From contig NZ_FNVU01000005.1 in the NCBI RefSeq assembly GCF_900107965.1, positions 434,001-498,000 on the forward strand: DNA of 64,000 bases, in the 5' to 3' direction. Of the stretch, positions 36,442 to 45,298 are shown in pieces. How positions within the stretch are numbered: the first letter of the stretch is position 1; each line of letters begins with the position of its first letter. Source of the stretch: Actinacidiphila yanglinensis. Its GTDB lineage: Bacteria; Actinomycetota; Actinomycetes; Streptomycetales; Streptomycetaceae. Made by a program: the position numbers and the translations under genes. A model generated the notes under the pieces. It searched no databases. It saw nothing but the letters and a program-made list of their open reading frames with translations, and had not been told where the DNA came from.

Positions 36442-36469
36442 GCCGCCGCCTCCACCGATCGGTGGAGGC
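36442..36469 (+). terminator. 28-bp perfect palindrome after the MFS gene
   Basis: GCCGCCTCCACCGA joins its exact reverse complement with no loop, 8 bp after the MFS stop. It is a strong candidate terminator closing the preceding cluster. Confidence 0.75.
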
Positions 36470-36599
36470 GGCCCTCCGTCCGGTCGATCGACCGGTCCGC
36501 GCCGGAATGGGGCCGGGCGGCCGATGGGGCCGTGACCGCGTCGCTGGCAGGCTGAAGGCCAGCGAACGGCGGACCACGGAGCCGGAGGAGACGTCGGGC

Positions 36600-37655
36600 A
36601 TGCCAGCGGTCATCGAGGTGCGGCACCTGCACAAGAGCTACGGCGCCACCGTGGCGGTCGACGACGTCTCGTTCACCGTCGAGCAGGGGGAGATCTTCGG
36701 CATCCTCGGCCCGAACGGCGCCGGCAAGACGACCACCGTGGAGTGCGTCGTGGGGCTGCGCGACCCCGACCGGGGCGAGATCAGGGTGCTGGGGCTCGAC
36801 CCCCGGCGGGATCGGGCCGAGGTGACGCAGCGGCTCGGGGTCCAGCTCCAGGACGGGCAGCTGCCCGACCGGATGAAGGTCGGCGAGGCCCTGCGGCTGT
36901 ACGGCTCCTTCTACCGGAAGCCGGCCGACCCGGAGGTCCTGATGGACGTGCTCGGGCTGGCAGGCCGGCGCGGCACCCCGTACGCCAAGCTGTCCGGCGG
37001 GCAGAAGCAGCGGCTGTCGATCGCGCTCGCGCTGATCGGGAGTCCCGAGGTGGCCGTACTGGACGAGCTCACCACCGGGCTGGACCCGCAGGCGCGTCGC
37101 GACACCTGGGACCTCATCCAGGACATCCGCTCCCGCGGGGTGACGATCCTGCTGGTCACCCACTTCATGGAGGAGGCGGAACGGCTCTGCGACCGGGTGG
37201 CGGTCATCGACCGGGGCCGTGTCGTCGCGGTGGACAGCCCGACCGCCCTGACCGAACGCGTCCAGGACGGCCAGCGGATCCGGTTCCGCCCCTCGGTCCC
37301 CTTCGAGGACGCCCTGCTGACCGGCCTGCCCGAGGTCACCGGCCTCACCCGCCAGGGCGACCTCGTGGTGGTCACCGGAACCGGCAACACCCTCCACGCG
37401 ATCACCTCGGTGCTGGCCCGCAACGACATCGTCGCCGAGCACCTGCGGGTGGACCGGCCCAGCCTCGAGGACGCCTTCGTCGCGCTGACCGGTGACCGCG
37501 CCGCCACCGCGACGGGCGCCGCCGGGGCCGCCGTCGGCGCGAACCAGCCCACGAGCAGGAGGAGCACGCCATGTCACCCACCACCCCGGCCGGGCCCGTA
37601 CCACCGGCCGTCCCCCGCGGATCCGTGCTGGGACGGCTCGCGCTCGCCGAACTGA
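36600..37655 (+). CDS. ABC exporter ATPase, DrrA-like
   Basis: 351 aa. Walker A GPNGAGKT (residues 37-44), Q-loop LQDGQLPD, signature LSGGQKQRLS, Walker B VAVLDE, H-loop VTHFMEEAE, and a C-terminal ~80-residue domain typical of DrrA/NodI (HAITSVLA, PSLEDAFVALTG). It energises the permease encoded next. The natural end of the family is near residue 305-310. The remaining ~40 residues are Pro/Arg/Ser-rich, and the last 85 nt overlap the permease start, an unusual read-through tail. ATG has GGAGGAG upstream. Confidence 0.92.
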   Translation: MPAVIEVRHLHKSYGATVAVDDVSFTVEQGEIFGILGPNGAGKTTTVECVVGLRDPDRGEIRVLGLDPRRDRAEVTQRLGVQLQDGQLPDRMKVGEALRLYGSFYRKPADPEVLMDVLGLAGRRGTPYAKLSGGQKQRLSIALALIGSPEVAVLDELTTGLDPQARRDTWDLIQDIRSRGVTILLVTHFMEEAERLCDRVAVIDRGRVVAVDSPTALTERVQDGQRIRFRPSVPFEDALLTGLPEVTGLTRQGDLVVVTGTGNTLHAITSVLARNDIVAEHLRVDRPSLEDAFVALTGDRAATATGAAGAAVGANQPTSRRSTPCHPPPRPGPYHRPSPADPCWDGSRSPN

Positions 37656-38359
37656 CCCTGTTCGTCCGGGAGAAGGCGGGCCCGGTCCTCGCCGTCTGGA
37701 TGCCGATGATGCTGCTGGTCGTCTTCGGCAACATCCCCTTCTACAACCGGCCGCGGCAGAACCTCGGCGGCTCCACCCTGCTCGACCTCTACGTGCCGAT
37801 CCTCGCCGCCTTCGTCCTGGCCACCGTGTCGTTCAACGTGGTGCCCCAAGTGCTGGCCGGATACCGGGAGAAGGGGGTGCTGCGCCGGCTGCGCACGACC
37901 CCGGTCGGGCCGGCCCGGGTGCTCGCCGCCCAGCTCCTGGTCAACCTGGCGACCGCGGCGGTCTCCGTGATCGCGCTCCTGGTGGTGGCCCGGCTGGCCT
38001 TCGGTGTGTGGATGCCCCGCCGGCTCGGCGGCTACGTGCTCGCCCTCGTGCTGGCCGCGCTCGCCCTCACCGCGATCGGCCTGTTCGTCGCCGCGGCCTC
38101 GCCCAACGGCCGGATCGCGAGCGCGGTGGGCGCGACCCTCTTCTACGTGATGATGTTCTTCGCCGGGCTGTTCCTCCCGATCGCGGCCATGCCCGCGCTG
38201 CTGCGGCACGTCTGCCGGGCCACCCCGCTGGGCGCCGCGGTGCAGGCGCTGACCGACGCGACCGAGGGGCACGGGCCGCATCCCCTCCAACTGGTGACGC
38301 TGGCCTGCTATGCCGTTGTCTTCGGCGTGGCCGCGGTGAGATTGTTTCGCTGGGAATGA
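37571..38359 (+). CDS. ABC-2 type permease, DrrB-like
   Basis: 262 aa with six predicted helices. AGYREKGVLRRLRTTPV is the conserved ABC-2 cytoplasmic loop, and MMFFAGLFLPIAAMP precedes the last helices. It forms the channel for the upstream ATPase and probably exports a membrane-active drug or lipid. The ATG has a strong GGAGGAG site inside the ATPase tail. The stop overlaps a possible ATG of the sensor kinase. Confidence 0.92.
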   Translation: MSPTTPAGPVPPAVPRGSVLGRLALAELTLFVREKAGPVLAVWMPMMLLVVFGNIPFYNRPRQNLGGSTLLDLYVPILAAFVLATVSFNVVPQVLAGYREKGVLRRLRTTPVGPARVLAAQLLVNLATAAVSVIALLVVARLAFGVWMPRRLGGYVLALVLAALALTAIGLFVAAASPNGRIASAVGATLFYVMMFFAGLFLPIAAMPALLRHVCRATPLGAAVQALTDATEGHGPHPLQLVTLACYAVVFGVAAVRLFRWE

Positions 38360-38379
38360 CGCCGACGTGGAGGGCACGC

Positions 38380-39726
38380 ATGAGCGGGCGGGAGTTGCCC
38401 GCCATGAAGGGCGGGCAGGACGAGCGGTTGCTGCCGCTGGTGACGGTCGTGCCGTACGTGCTGCTGGCCGCGCTCGCGGTCGTGACCCCGGTCCTCCGGC
38501 ACGGAGTGGGCACCCCGCCGGGCGTCGACCTCGGCCTGTGCGCCGCGACCGCGCTGTGGATCCTGTGGATGTTCACCCTGCACCCGGACTGGTGGGACCG
38601 GCCCGGCGTGATGGGGCTGTTCTTCGCCGGGCTGGTCGTGCTCATCGGCGTCCTGGTCCTGCGCGACCCGTGGTTCGGGCTGTTCACACCGGCCTGCTAC
38701 TTCTACGCCTTCGGGATCGTGCCCTGGCCGTGGCGAATGCCCGGGGTCGCCGCGGTCGCGCTGGAGTCGGGCTGCGCCCAGGCGGCGGGGGTGCCCAAGG
38801 ACAGCGCCGTCGGTCTGACCGCCTTCGTGGTCGTGCTGGCCGTCAACGTGATCTGCCTGTGCGGGTTCGCCTGGTGGGAGCGGAACGCCGAACGCGTCAA
38901 CGAGGCGCGGGAGGCGGCCCTGGCGGAGGCGCGGGAGGCCAACCGCCGGCTGCGGGCGACGCTGGCCGAGAACGCCGGGCTGCACCGGCAACTCCTGGTC
39001 CAGGCACGGGAGGCCGGGGTGCTGGACGAGCGGCAGCGGATGGCGCGGGAGATCCACGACACGCTGGCGCAGGGCCTGATCGGGATCGTCACCCAGCTGC
39101 AGGCCGCCGAGCTCGCGGGCGGCGTACCCGAGCGGGGCCGCACGCACTTCGCGGCGGCGACCCGGCTGGCCCGGGAGAGCCTGGCCGAGGCGCGCCGGTC
39201 GGTGGACGCGCTGCGGCCGCAGCCGCTGGAGACCGCGGGGCTGGGGGAGGCGCTGGCCGGGGTCGCCGAACGCTGGTCCGCGCTGCACGGCGTGACCGTC
39301 CGGGTCACCACCAGCGGTACGGCCCGCCCGACCCGGCCGGAGGCGGAACTCGCGCTGCTGCGCGCGGCGCAGGAGGCGCTGGCCAACGTGGCACGGCACG
39401 CAGGTGCCACCACCGTGTCCCTGACACTCGGTTACCAGGAGGACGAGGTCGTCCTGGACGTGCGGGACGACGGCCGCGGCTTCGAGCCGGCCGCGGGCCG
39501 CCCGCCCGCGCCGGTACTTCCCGTCCCCGTTCCGGCCGTCCCCGTTCCGGCCGTCCCCGTTCCGGCCGGCTCGGGGGCGGGGGGCGGGCCCGGCGGCTTC
39601 GGCCTCGAGGCGATGCGGGAGCGGATCGAAGCGCTGTCCGGCACCGTGCGGGTCGAGTCGGCACCGGGATCGGGGACGACCGTCTCCGCCCGGGTGCCGC
39701 ACGGGACAGCGGAGGCCGGCGCGTGA
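38380..39726 (+). CDS. Sensor histidine kinase, NarL/LuxR type
   Basis: 448 aa. About five N-terminal membrane helices, a coiled coil (~residues 165-215), then the HisKA_3 motif ERQRMAREIHDTLAQGL with phospho-acceptor His226. The HATPase domain follows: ALANVARHAGA (N box), DDGRGF and GFGLEAMRERIEAL (G boxes). The ATP lid holds a repeated VPVPA linker. The ATG at 38380 has GGAGGG 5 nt upstream; the ATG at 38356, overlapping the permease stop, is the alternative. It senses an unknown ligand and probably controls the adjacent ABC exporter. Confidence 0.92.
   Translation: MSGRELPAMKGGQDERLLPLVTVVPYVLLAALAVVTPVLRHGVGTPPGVDLGLCAATALWILWMFTLHPDWWDRPGVMGLFFAGLVVLIGVLVLRDPWFGLFTPACYFYAFGIVPWPWRMPGVAAVALESGCAQAAGVPKDSAVGLTAFVVVLAVNVICLCGFAWWERNAERVNEAREAALAEAREANRRLRATLAENAGLHRQLLVQAREAGVLDERQRMAREIHDTLAQGLIGIVTQLQAAELAGGVPERGRTHFAAATRLARESLAEARRSVDALRPQPLETAGLGEALAGVAERWSALHGVTVRVTTSGTARPTRPEAELALLRAAQEALANVARHAGATTVSLTLGYQEDEVVLDVRDDGRGFEPAAGRPPAPVLPVPVPAVPVPAVPVPAGSGAGGGPGGFGLEAMRERIEALSGTVRVESAPGSGTTVSARVPHGTAEAGA
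39523..39567 (+). repeat. 15-bp coding tandem repeat, three copies
   Basis: GTCCCCGTTCCGGCC is repeated three times without change and encodes VPVPA x3 in the ATP-lid region of the kinase. The copy number may vary between strains. Confidence 0.85.
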
Positions 39727-40385
39727 ACTCCCCCGAACCGGCGCCCATCAGGCTGCTCGTCGCCGATGACCACCCGGTGGTCCGGGACGGCCTGAGCGGT
39801 CTGTTCTCCCCCGATCCGGCGTTCGAGGTCGTCGGCGAGGCGGCCGACGGCGCCGAGGCGGTACGGCTGGCGGCGAGCCTCGCACCGGACGTCATCCTGA
39901 TGGATCTGCGGATGCCCGTCATGGACGGCGTGGCCGCGATCGCCGAACTGGCCCGGACGGGCAGCACCTCCCGGGTGCTGGTGCTGACCACGTACGACTC
40001 CGACAGCTACGTCCTGCCGGCCATCGAGGCGGGAGCGACCGGCTACCTCCTGAAGGACGCGCCCCGGGACGAGTTGCTGCGGGCCGTGCGCGCCGCCGCC
40101 AACCGGGAGGCGGTGCTGTCGCCGTCGGTCGCGGCCACGCTGATGAAACGGGTCCGCACGCCCGCTCCCGGGCTGCTCAGCCAGCGGGAGGCCGAGGTGC
40201 TGAAGTGGGTGGCCGCCGGTGCCACGAACCGCGAGGTGGCGGCCCGCCTGCTGATCAGCGAGGCCACGGTGAAGACCCATCTGATCAACGTCTACGGCAA
40301 GTTCGGCGTCAGCGACCGCGCGGCCGCGGTGGCCGAGGCGTTCAACCGCGGCCTGCTCACGCCCCGCCGACCCGCGGAACCCTGA
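39723..40385 (+). CDS. Response regulator, NarL/LuxR family
   Basis: 220 aa. Receiver domain with acidic pair ADDH (residues ~14-17), phosphorylated Asp61 (LMDLRMP) and Lys in LLKDAP. A LuxR-type HTH follows: LSQREAEVLKWVAAGATNREVAARLLISEATVKTHLINVYGKFGVSDR. GTG start overlapping the kinase stop by 4 nt, so kinase and regulator are coupled. It likely activates the exporter operon. The 3' end overlaps the convergent PH-domain gene by 29 bp. Confidence 0.95.
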   Translation: MNSPEPAPIRLLVADDHPVVRDGLSGLFSPDPAFEVVGEAADGAEAVRLAASLAPDVILMDLRMPVMDGVAAIAELARTGSTSRVLVLTTYDSDSYVLPAIEAGATGYLLKDAPRDELLRAVRAAANREAVLSPSVAATLMKRVRTPAPGLLSQREAEVLKWVAAGATNREVAARLLISEATVKTHLINVYGKFGVSDRAAAVAEAFNRGLLTPRRPAEP

Positions 40386-40884
40386 CCGGCCCCGTACCCG
40401 ATCCGTTCCCCGGCAGCGGCGTGGCGGACGCGCCGAGGGCGTGCCGGCGGTGCAGCGCGCGCAGCGCCGCGAGCTTCGCGTCGAAGGCCACCTGGTCGTC
40501 GGCGGCACCGCTCACCGGCAGCGGCAGGCGCCAGGTGCGTCCGTCGTGCCGCACCACGCGGACGCGGCGGACCCGCGTGCCGCGCACCTCCCGCACCTGG
40601 ACGCGCAGGTCCGCGACATCGCGCCACGGCACGCTCCGGCGCCGCAGCACCGTACGGGAGCGCAGGCCCTCCGCGTCCGCGTCCACCCGCGCGCCGAGCA
40701 GGTGCACGCACGGGACGCCGACGACCGTGAAGACCAGGCCCAAGTCGGCCCAGGGGTCGTCGAACGCGGCCCCGTACACGAAGCGCGCCGCGGCCACGCC
40801 CGCCCCGAGCACGCCGGACGCGATGAGGTACGCCAGGGTCCGCGGTGCGGTAGGGCGGCAACTCACGGTGCGGGAGTCGGTCAT
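40357..40884 (-). CDS. Membrane protein with PH-like domain
   Basis: 175 aa. Two N-terminal membrane helices (LAYLIASGVLGAGVAAARFVYG and a second near 50-65), then a bacterial PH-like domain: ADAEGLRSRTVLRRRSVPWRDVADLRV and RVVRHDGRTWRLPLP. This is the common actinobacterial PH-domain membrane protein; function not established. Start uncertain between ATG 40884 and ATG 40893. It overlaps the response regulator tail-to-tail. Confidence 0.8.
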   Translation of the reverse strand: MTDSRTVSCRPTAPRTLAYLIASGVLGAGVAAARFVYGAAFDDPWADLGLVFTVVGVPCVHLLGARVDADAEGLRSRTVLRRRSVPWRDVADLRVQVREVRGTRVRRVRVVRHDGRTWRLPLPVSGAADDQVAFDAKLAALRALHRRHALGASATPLPGNGSGTGPVRVPRVGGA

Positions 40885-41352
40885 GGGCGCCATCGTGCCA
40901 TCGGCCGGGGCGGACGTTCTTGTGCGGAACGCGGCAGCTTTCCGGGCCGGATCGCTTCCGGCCGCGGCCGGATTCCCCGAACGCGGGGCCACCGTCCGAG
41001 AGTCGGTGCCCTGGTGCTCGCCGCCCGGGTCGTCACGGCCGGTCGCGCGGTGCCGGGGGGCGGAGCTCCCCCGTCCGGCTCCGCCCCCGCCACGCGGCGG
41101 CCGCCGCCGTCCCCGTGCCCGGTCGCCCGGGCGGGCACGCCTCCGACCTGCGTCGGGTGCCGCGAGGGCACGTGGCGCTGCGGGTACGGTCCGCGGCCTG
41201 CTCGACGATCCTGACCGGCCGGGTGCGGGGCCGTCGAGACCCTCAGGTGGACGTGGGACAATCCCATCCGTCCCAGAGCCGTCACCTCGTCTTTGGGACG
41301 CGAGGGTGCGCCGATGGGGACGGGCGCGAGAGGGACGACAGGGAGGCTGGCC
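40885..41352. other. 468-bp divergent gap with hairpin and TGGGAC motifs
   Basis: No convincing gene is seen. A perfect 11-bp hairpin is at 41056-41066 / 41078-41088. Half-site TGGGAC occurs at 41254-41259, inverted (GTCCCA) at 41270-41275, and again at 41294-41299, 54-99 bp before the STAND regulator start. These are possible operator sites. Confidence 0.5.
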
Positions 41353-43755
41353 GTGCCGACCAACTGGGTGCCACTGCCGGACGGGCTCACCACCCCCGCC
41401 CGCGAACTGGCCCAGGAACTGCGGAGCTTGAAGGACGCGCGCGGCTGGACGCTGGCCGACCTCGGCTCCCGGACGCACTACGCGCGCTCGTCGTGGGAGC
41501 GCTGGCTGAACGGCAAACGGCTGGTCACCCGCTCGGCGCTGGCGAACCTGGCGCGGGCCGCCGAGGTCGACGAGGCCCCGCTGCTGGGCCTGTGGGAGCG
41601 CGCGGCCGGCGGCGCCGGGCCCGCCGAACCCGCGGTGCCGGTACCGGCGGAGCCGCCGGCCGCCGCCGCGACCCCGCCGGTGCCGTCCCAACTTCCCCCG
41701 GACGCGCCGGACTTCACCGGCCGGACAGCGGAGGTCGAGCGGCTGGCCGGCGCGCTCACCGCGACCGCGGGCGGCCCGGGCAGCCCCGCCGTCGCCACCG
41801 TCACCGGGGGCGGCGGCCTGGGCAAGACCACGCTGGCCGTGCATGCCGCGCACCTGGTCGCGCACCGCTTCCCCGACGGCCGGCTCTACGTCGACCTGCG
41901 CGGCGCGGACGCCAACCCCCGGCACCCCGCGGACGTCCTGGCCGCCTTCCTGCGTGACCTGGGCGTCCCGCCCCGCGAGGTGCCCGACGATCTCGAAGGG
42001 CGCACCGCGCGCTTCCGCTCCGAGGTGTCCGGGCGCAGGCTGCTGATCCTGCTCGACAACGCCCGCGACACCGCGCAGATCCGCCCGCTGCTCCCGGCCG
42101 CCGCCGGCTGCGCCGTGCTGAGCACCAGCCGCGGCCGGCTGTCCGGACTGCCCGGCGCGCACCGGCTCGACCTGGACCTGCTGCCGGTGCAGGACGCGCG
42201 GCGGCTGCTCGCGTCGATCCTCGGGGCGGAGCGCGCCGCGGCCGAACCCGCGGCCGTCTCCGCGGTGACCGCCGGCTGCGCGGGCCTGCCCCTGGCGCTG
42301 CGCATCGCCGGTGCCCGGCTGGCCGAACGCCCGACCTGGTCGATCGCGGGGTTCGCCGCCCGCCTGGCCGACCGGCGCCGGACGCTGGACGAGCTGTCCG
42401 TCTCCGACCTGGCCATCCGGGCGTCCTTCGACCTCAGTTACCGGTACCTGCTCCAGGCGGCGGCCTCCACCGGGCGGGTCCGCCGGGTGGACGCCGCCCA
42501 GGTCTTCCGCACCGCCGCCCTCGTCCCCGCCTCCTCGTTCGGCACCCAGGAGGTGGCCGCGCTGTCCGGCGCGCCGGCCGCCGACGTGGAGGCCGCGCTC
42601 GACCATCTCGTCGACATCCACCTGCTCGTCGGCCTCGAACCCGGGCGCTACGCCTTCCACGACCTGATCTGGTCCTACGCGTGGGAGCGGCTGGAGGACG
42701 CCGTGCCCGGGGCGGAGCGGGACGCTGCCGTGCGGCGGCTGCTGTACTGGTACACCCGGGCCGCGGACGCCGCCATGGTCGTGATCGACCCGACCCCCTC
42801 CTCCCTGCCGGAGCCGGCGCCCGAGCCCGGGGTCGGTGAACCGCCCCGCTTCTCCGCACCCGAGGAGGCGGTGGCCTGGTTCGATCAGCACGCCGAGGCC
42901 CTGTCCGCGGCGGTGGACGCGGCCACCGGGTGCGGGCGCGCCGACCTCGCCGCGCTCATCGCCATCCGCATGATGGCCTATGCGATGACCGACCTGACCT
43001 TCGACTGGCGCGGCTGCCTGGAACGGGCCCTCGTCGTGGCGCGGCAGAGCGGCGACATCTCCGCGGAGGCGTGGACGGTGCACCGGCTCGGCGTCTGCCA
43101 CGGCGTGTGGGAGCGCAGCGAGTCCTGCCTGGCCCGGCTCCAGGAGGCGCTGGCGCTGCACCGGCGGGCCGGGGACGGCGTCGGCGAAGCGGTCGCGCTG
43201 GGGAACCTGGCCAGCCTCTACTCCCAGATCCGGCAGGGCGACCGGGCCATCGAGTGCGGCGAGCGGGCCCTCGCCCTGTGGGCGGGGTTCCCGCCGGAGA
43301 TGGGGATCAAGAAGTCCACCCCGCACGTCGCCATCGCCGATGTCCACCTGGACGGCGGCCGGTTCGAGCAGGCGGTCGTCCACTACCGCCGGGCACTGGA
43401 CTCCCTCGGCACGACGCGCTCGTCCTACACGCGTGCGGTCGCCCTCAACAACCTCGGCGACGCCTACCGGGGGCTGGACCGGTTCGAGGAGGCGGTCGCC
43501 TCCATCGAGGAGTCGCTGGAGGTCTCGACCGGCGCCGGCATCCAGTACCTGCAGGGCGACTCCCTGCACACCCTGGGCCGGACCTTCCACCACTTCGGCC
43601 GCGCGGACAGTGCCCGCGACTGCTTCCGGCAGGCGATGGAGATCTTCGAGGAGCTCGGCTTCCAGCCGGGCCTCGCGCGGGTCCGGGACAACCTCGCCCG
43701 CCTGGACCCCGCACCTCCCGACGCTGCCGCACCGAACCTGCCGGAGCCGGCCTGA
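41353..43755 (+). CDS. STAND regulator: Xre HTH, NB-ARC ATPase, TPR (AfsR-like, no SARP domain)
   Basis: 800 aa. N-terminal Xre HTH at ~16-75 (RSLKDARGWTLADLGSRTHYARSSWERWLNGKRL), then a Pro/Ala linker, then the NB-ARC ATPase: FTGRTAEVERL, P-loop GGGGLGKTT (152-160), LLILLDNARD (Walker B) and CAGLPLALRIAG (GLPL motif). From ~residue 540 on come TPR repeats (LGNLASLYSQIRQGDRAIECGERAL, LNNLGDAYRGLDRFEEAVASIEESLEV). AfsR has a SARP domain in place of the Xre domain. GTG 41353 is chosen for GGGAGG 6 nt upstream; TTG 41293 and ATG 41314 are in frame. Targets unknown. Confidence 0.9.
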   Translation: MPTNWVPLPDGLTTPARELAQELRSLKDARGWTLADLGSRTHYARSSWERWLNGKRLVTRSALANLARAAEVDEAPLLGLWERAAGGAGPAEPAVPVPAEPPAAAATPPVPSQLPPDAPDFTGRTAEVERLAGALTATAGGPGSPAVATVTGGGGLGKTTLAVHAAHLVAHRFPDGRLYVDLRGADANPRHPADVLAAFLRDLGVPPREVPDDLEGRTARFRSEVSGRRLLILLDNARDTAQIRPLLPAAAGCAVLSTSRGRLSGLPGAHRLDLDLLPVQDARRLLASILGAERAAAEPAAVSAVTAGCAGLPLALRIAGARLAERPTWSIAGFAARLADRRRTLDELSVSDLAIRASFDLSYRYLLQAAASTGRVRRVDAAQVFRTAALVPASSFGTQEVAALSGAPAADVEAALDHLVDIHLLVGLEPGRYAFHDLIWSYAWERLEDAVPGAERDAAVRRLLYWYTRAADAAMVVIDPTPSSLPEPAPEPGVGEPPRFSAPEEAVAWFDQHAEALSAAVDAATGCGRADLAALIAIRMMAYAMTDLTFDWRGCLERALVVARQSGDISAEAWTVHRLGVCHGVWERSESCLARLQEALALHRRAGDGVGEAVALGNLASLYSQIRQGDRAIECGERALALWAGFPPEMGIKKSTPHVAIADVHLDGGRFEQAVVHYRRALDSLGTTRSSYTRAVALNNLGDAYRGLDRFEEAVASIEESLEVSTGAGIQYLQGDSLHTLGRTFHHFGRADSARDCFRQAMEIFEELGFQPGLARVRDNLARLDPAPPDAAAPNLPEPA

Positions 43756-43875
43756 CGCGTCGGACGGGGCGCTTCTCCTGGGTAAATATGATGATGCGTC
43801 CGATCGGGTCGATCATGGAGTGGCCGTCCGTGTACAGAAGAGTGAACCCCGTACGGCCTTCCTAGTGTCGAAGGT

Positions 43876-45195
43876 ATGCATACTCCCCCACTCGCGTCAG
43901 CGCTCGTCTGTGCCGCCGGCCTCGCCGTCGCCTGTCTCGTGACCCTGCCCTCCGCGGACAGCGCCGCCGCCGCGCCGCGCGCGGCGATCGGCAACCCGGT
44001 CGAGGGGAACCAGGGATTCGGCACGATCGTCGAGCACGACGCGCTCCTCGGCAGCACCGAGACGGAGGGGACCGTCGCCCTGGGCGGCGACCTCTCCTTC
44101 GGCCCCGGCTACAACGTCGCCATCCACACCGCCGGTTCCTTCACCGACGCAGGCGACGCCCGCCCGACCGCGCTGCTGGTGGGCGGCCGGGTGGACACGG
44201 CCGACAGCGCGCCGGCCGGGGTGCTGCGGGTGGGGAGCGACGGCTACCTGAAGATCGGCGACCGCGCCGGGGTGTCGGTCCTGGACCACGACGCCAACGG
44301 GGCCGAGGTCCACGACCGCGTCGTCCCGGCCGGCGCGGGCTACGACGCCACGCCGCGGGTCGAACTCACCACCGACCAGCCGACGGACTCGGTCGCACCG
44401 CGCCCGGGTCTGATCGACTTCCCGTCGCTGTTCTCCACCTATCGCGCCCGCGCGACCGAGATCGGCACCTGCGCGGCGAACGTCACGCTCGACGACGCCC
44501 AGGGCGCCCCGCTCGACCCGCAGACCGGTTTCGCCGACGGCACCCAGGCGTACGTCACCCTCACCCCGGGGCGGACCAACGTCCTGCACATCACCGGCCG
44601 CGACCTCAACCGGCTGTCGGTGCTGACCTTCCGCAACCAGCCGAGCGCGAACACCCCGTTCGTCGTCGTGGTCGACACCACCGGCACCGGCGGGCGGTAC
44701 TCCTGGCAGAGCGTCGAACTCGCCGGTGCCGCCGGACCGCAGGCCCCGTACATGCTGTGGGACTTCCCCGACGCGCACACCATCGACATGACCTCCGGCG
44801 ACAGCCTCGAAGGCACGGTCTACGCGCCCGGCGCGGACTTCACGGACCTCGACGCCTCCAACATCGAGGGCGACATCGTGGTCCGCTCCCTCCAGGCCGG
44901 CCCGTCCGACGGCAACGGCGGTTACGTGAACGCGGGCGAGATCCACGACTTCCCCTTCGCGGGAGCCATCGACTGCAGCACGTCGCCGACGACCCCGCCG
45001 ACCACGGAACCCACCACGGCGCCGACGACTTCGCCCACGACGACGCCGCCCACGACTCCGCCGACCACCGAGCCCACCACGACGCCGACGACTTCTCCCA
45101 CGACGGAGCCGCCCACGACGCCCACGGCCTCGCCGACGTCCTGCCCTCCGTCGGACGAGCCCACGGACCAGCCCACCGGCGGCTACGGCCACTGA
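43876..45195 (+). CDS. Secreted choice-of-anchor A family protein with Thr/Pro stalk
   Basis: 439 aa. Signal peptide (~1-33, LASALVCAAGLAVACLVTLPSADSAAAAP), then the anchor-A domain: NVALGGDL-like EGTVALGGDLSFGPGYNV, ALLVGGRV, TNVLHITG, YMLWDFPDAHTIDM, LEGTVYAPGADF. The last ~75 residues are a TTPPTTEPTTAPTT-type stalk. No sortase LPxTG/LAxTG motif, hydrophobic helix or basic tail follows; the protein ends PTGGYGH. It may be released or anchored otherwise. Such proteins are often adhesin-like; function here unknown. Confidence 0.85.
   Translation: MHTPPLASALVCAAGLAVACLVTLPSADSAAAAPRAAIGNPVEGNQGFGTIVEHDALLGSTETEGTVALGGDLSFGPGYNVAIHTAGSFTDAGDARPTALLVGGRVDTADSAPAGVLRVGSDGYLKIGDRAGVSVLDHDANGAEVHDRVVPAGAGYDATPRVELTTDQPTDSVAPRPGLIDFPSLFSTYRARATEIGTCAANVTLDDAQGAPLDPQTGFADGTQAYVTLTPGRTNVLHITGRDLNRLSVLTFRNQPSANTPFVVVVDTTGTGGRYSWQSVELAGAAGPQAPYMLWDFPDAHTIDMTSGDSLEGTVYAPGADFTDLDASNIEGDIVVRSLQAGPSDGNGGYVNAGEIHDFPFAGAIDCSTSPTTPPTTEPTTAPTTSPTTTPPTTPPTTEPTTTPTTSPTTEPPTTPTASPTSCPPSDEPTDQPTGGYGH
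44985..45150 (+). repeat. Degenerate ACG-CCG repeats coding a Thr/Pro stalk
   Basis: Repeated ACSSCG-type hexamer and longer units encode PTT(E/S/P)PTT. The stretch is repetitive and codes the C-terminal stalk of the preceding protein. Assembly or copy-number differences are likely here. Confidence 0.75.
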
Positions 45196-45263
45196 CCCGG
45201 AGGCGTTTCCCGCCGGGCGGTCGACGGGGGCCGGTGGTGCCGAGGGCGCCGCCGGCCCCTGTC

Positions 45264-45298
45264 CGTTACCCGTTATCCGTTATCCGTTATCCGTTATC
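45264..45298. repeat. Heptamer tandem repeat CGTTATC x5
   Basis: One CGTTACC and four CGTTATC units in a row. It lies at the 3' end of the minus-strand regulator and supplies its stop codon (TAA at 45296-45294 read on the minus strand). AT content is higher than surroundings. Confidence 0.85.

Noticed and set aside
34740-37604. 954-codon open frame on the minus strand
   Set aside because: Opposite the MFS and ABC genes. The product is Gly/Asp/Arg-rich with no fold; an artefact of high GC.
40885-43593. Long minus-strand frame across the STAND regulator
   Set aside because: Antisense to a clear 800-aa protein. Only its 3' part (40357-40884) encodes a real PH-domain protein.
45264-45298. CRISPR-like or telomere-like repeat
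   Set aside because: Units are 7 bp without spacers; a simple tandem repeat.
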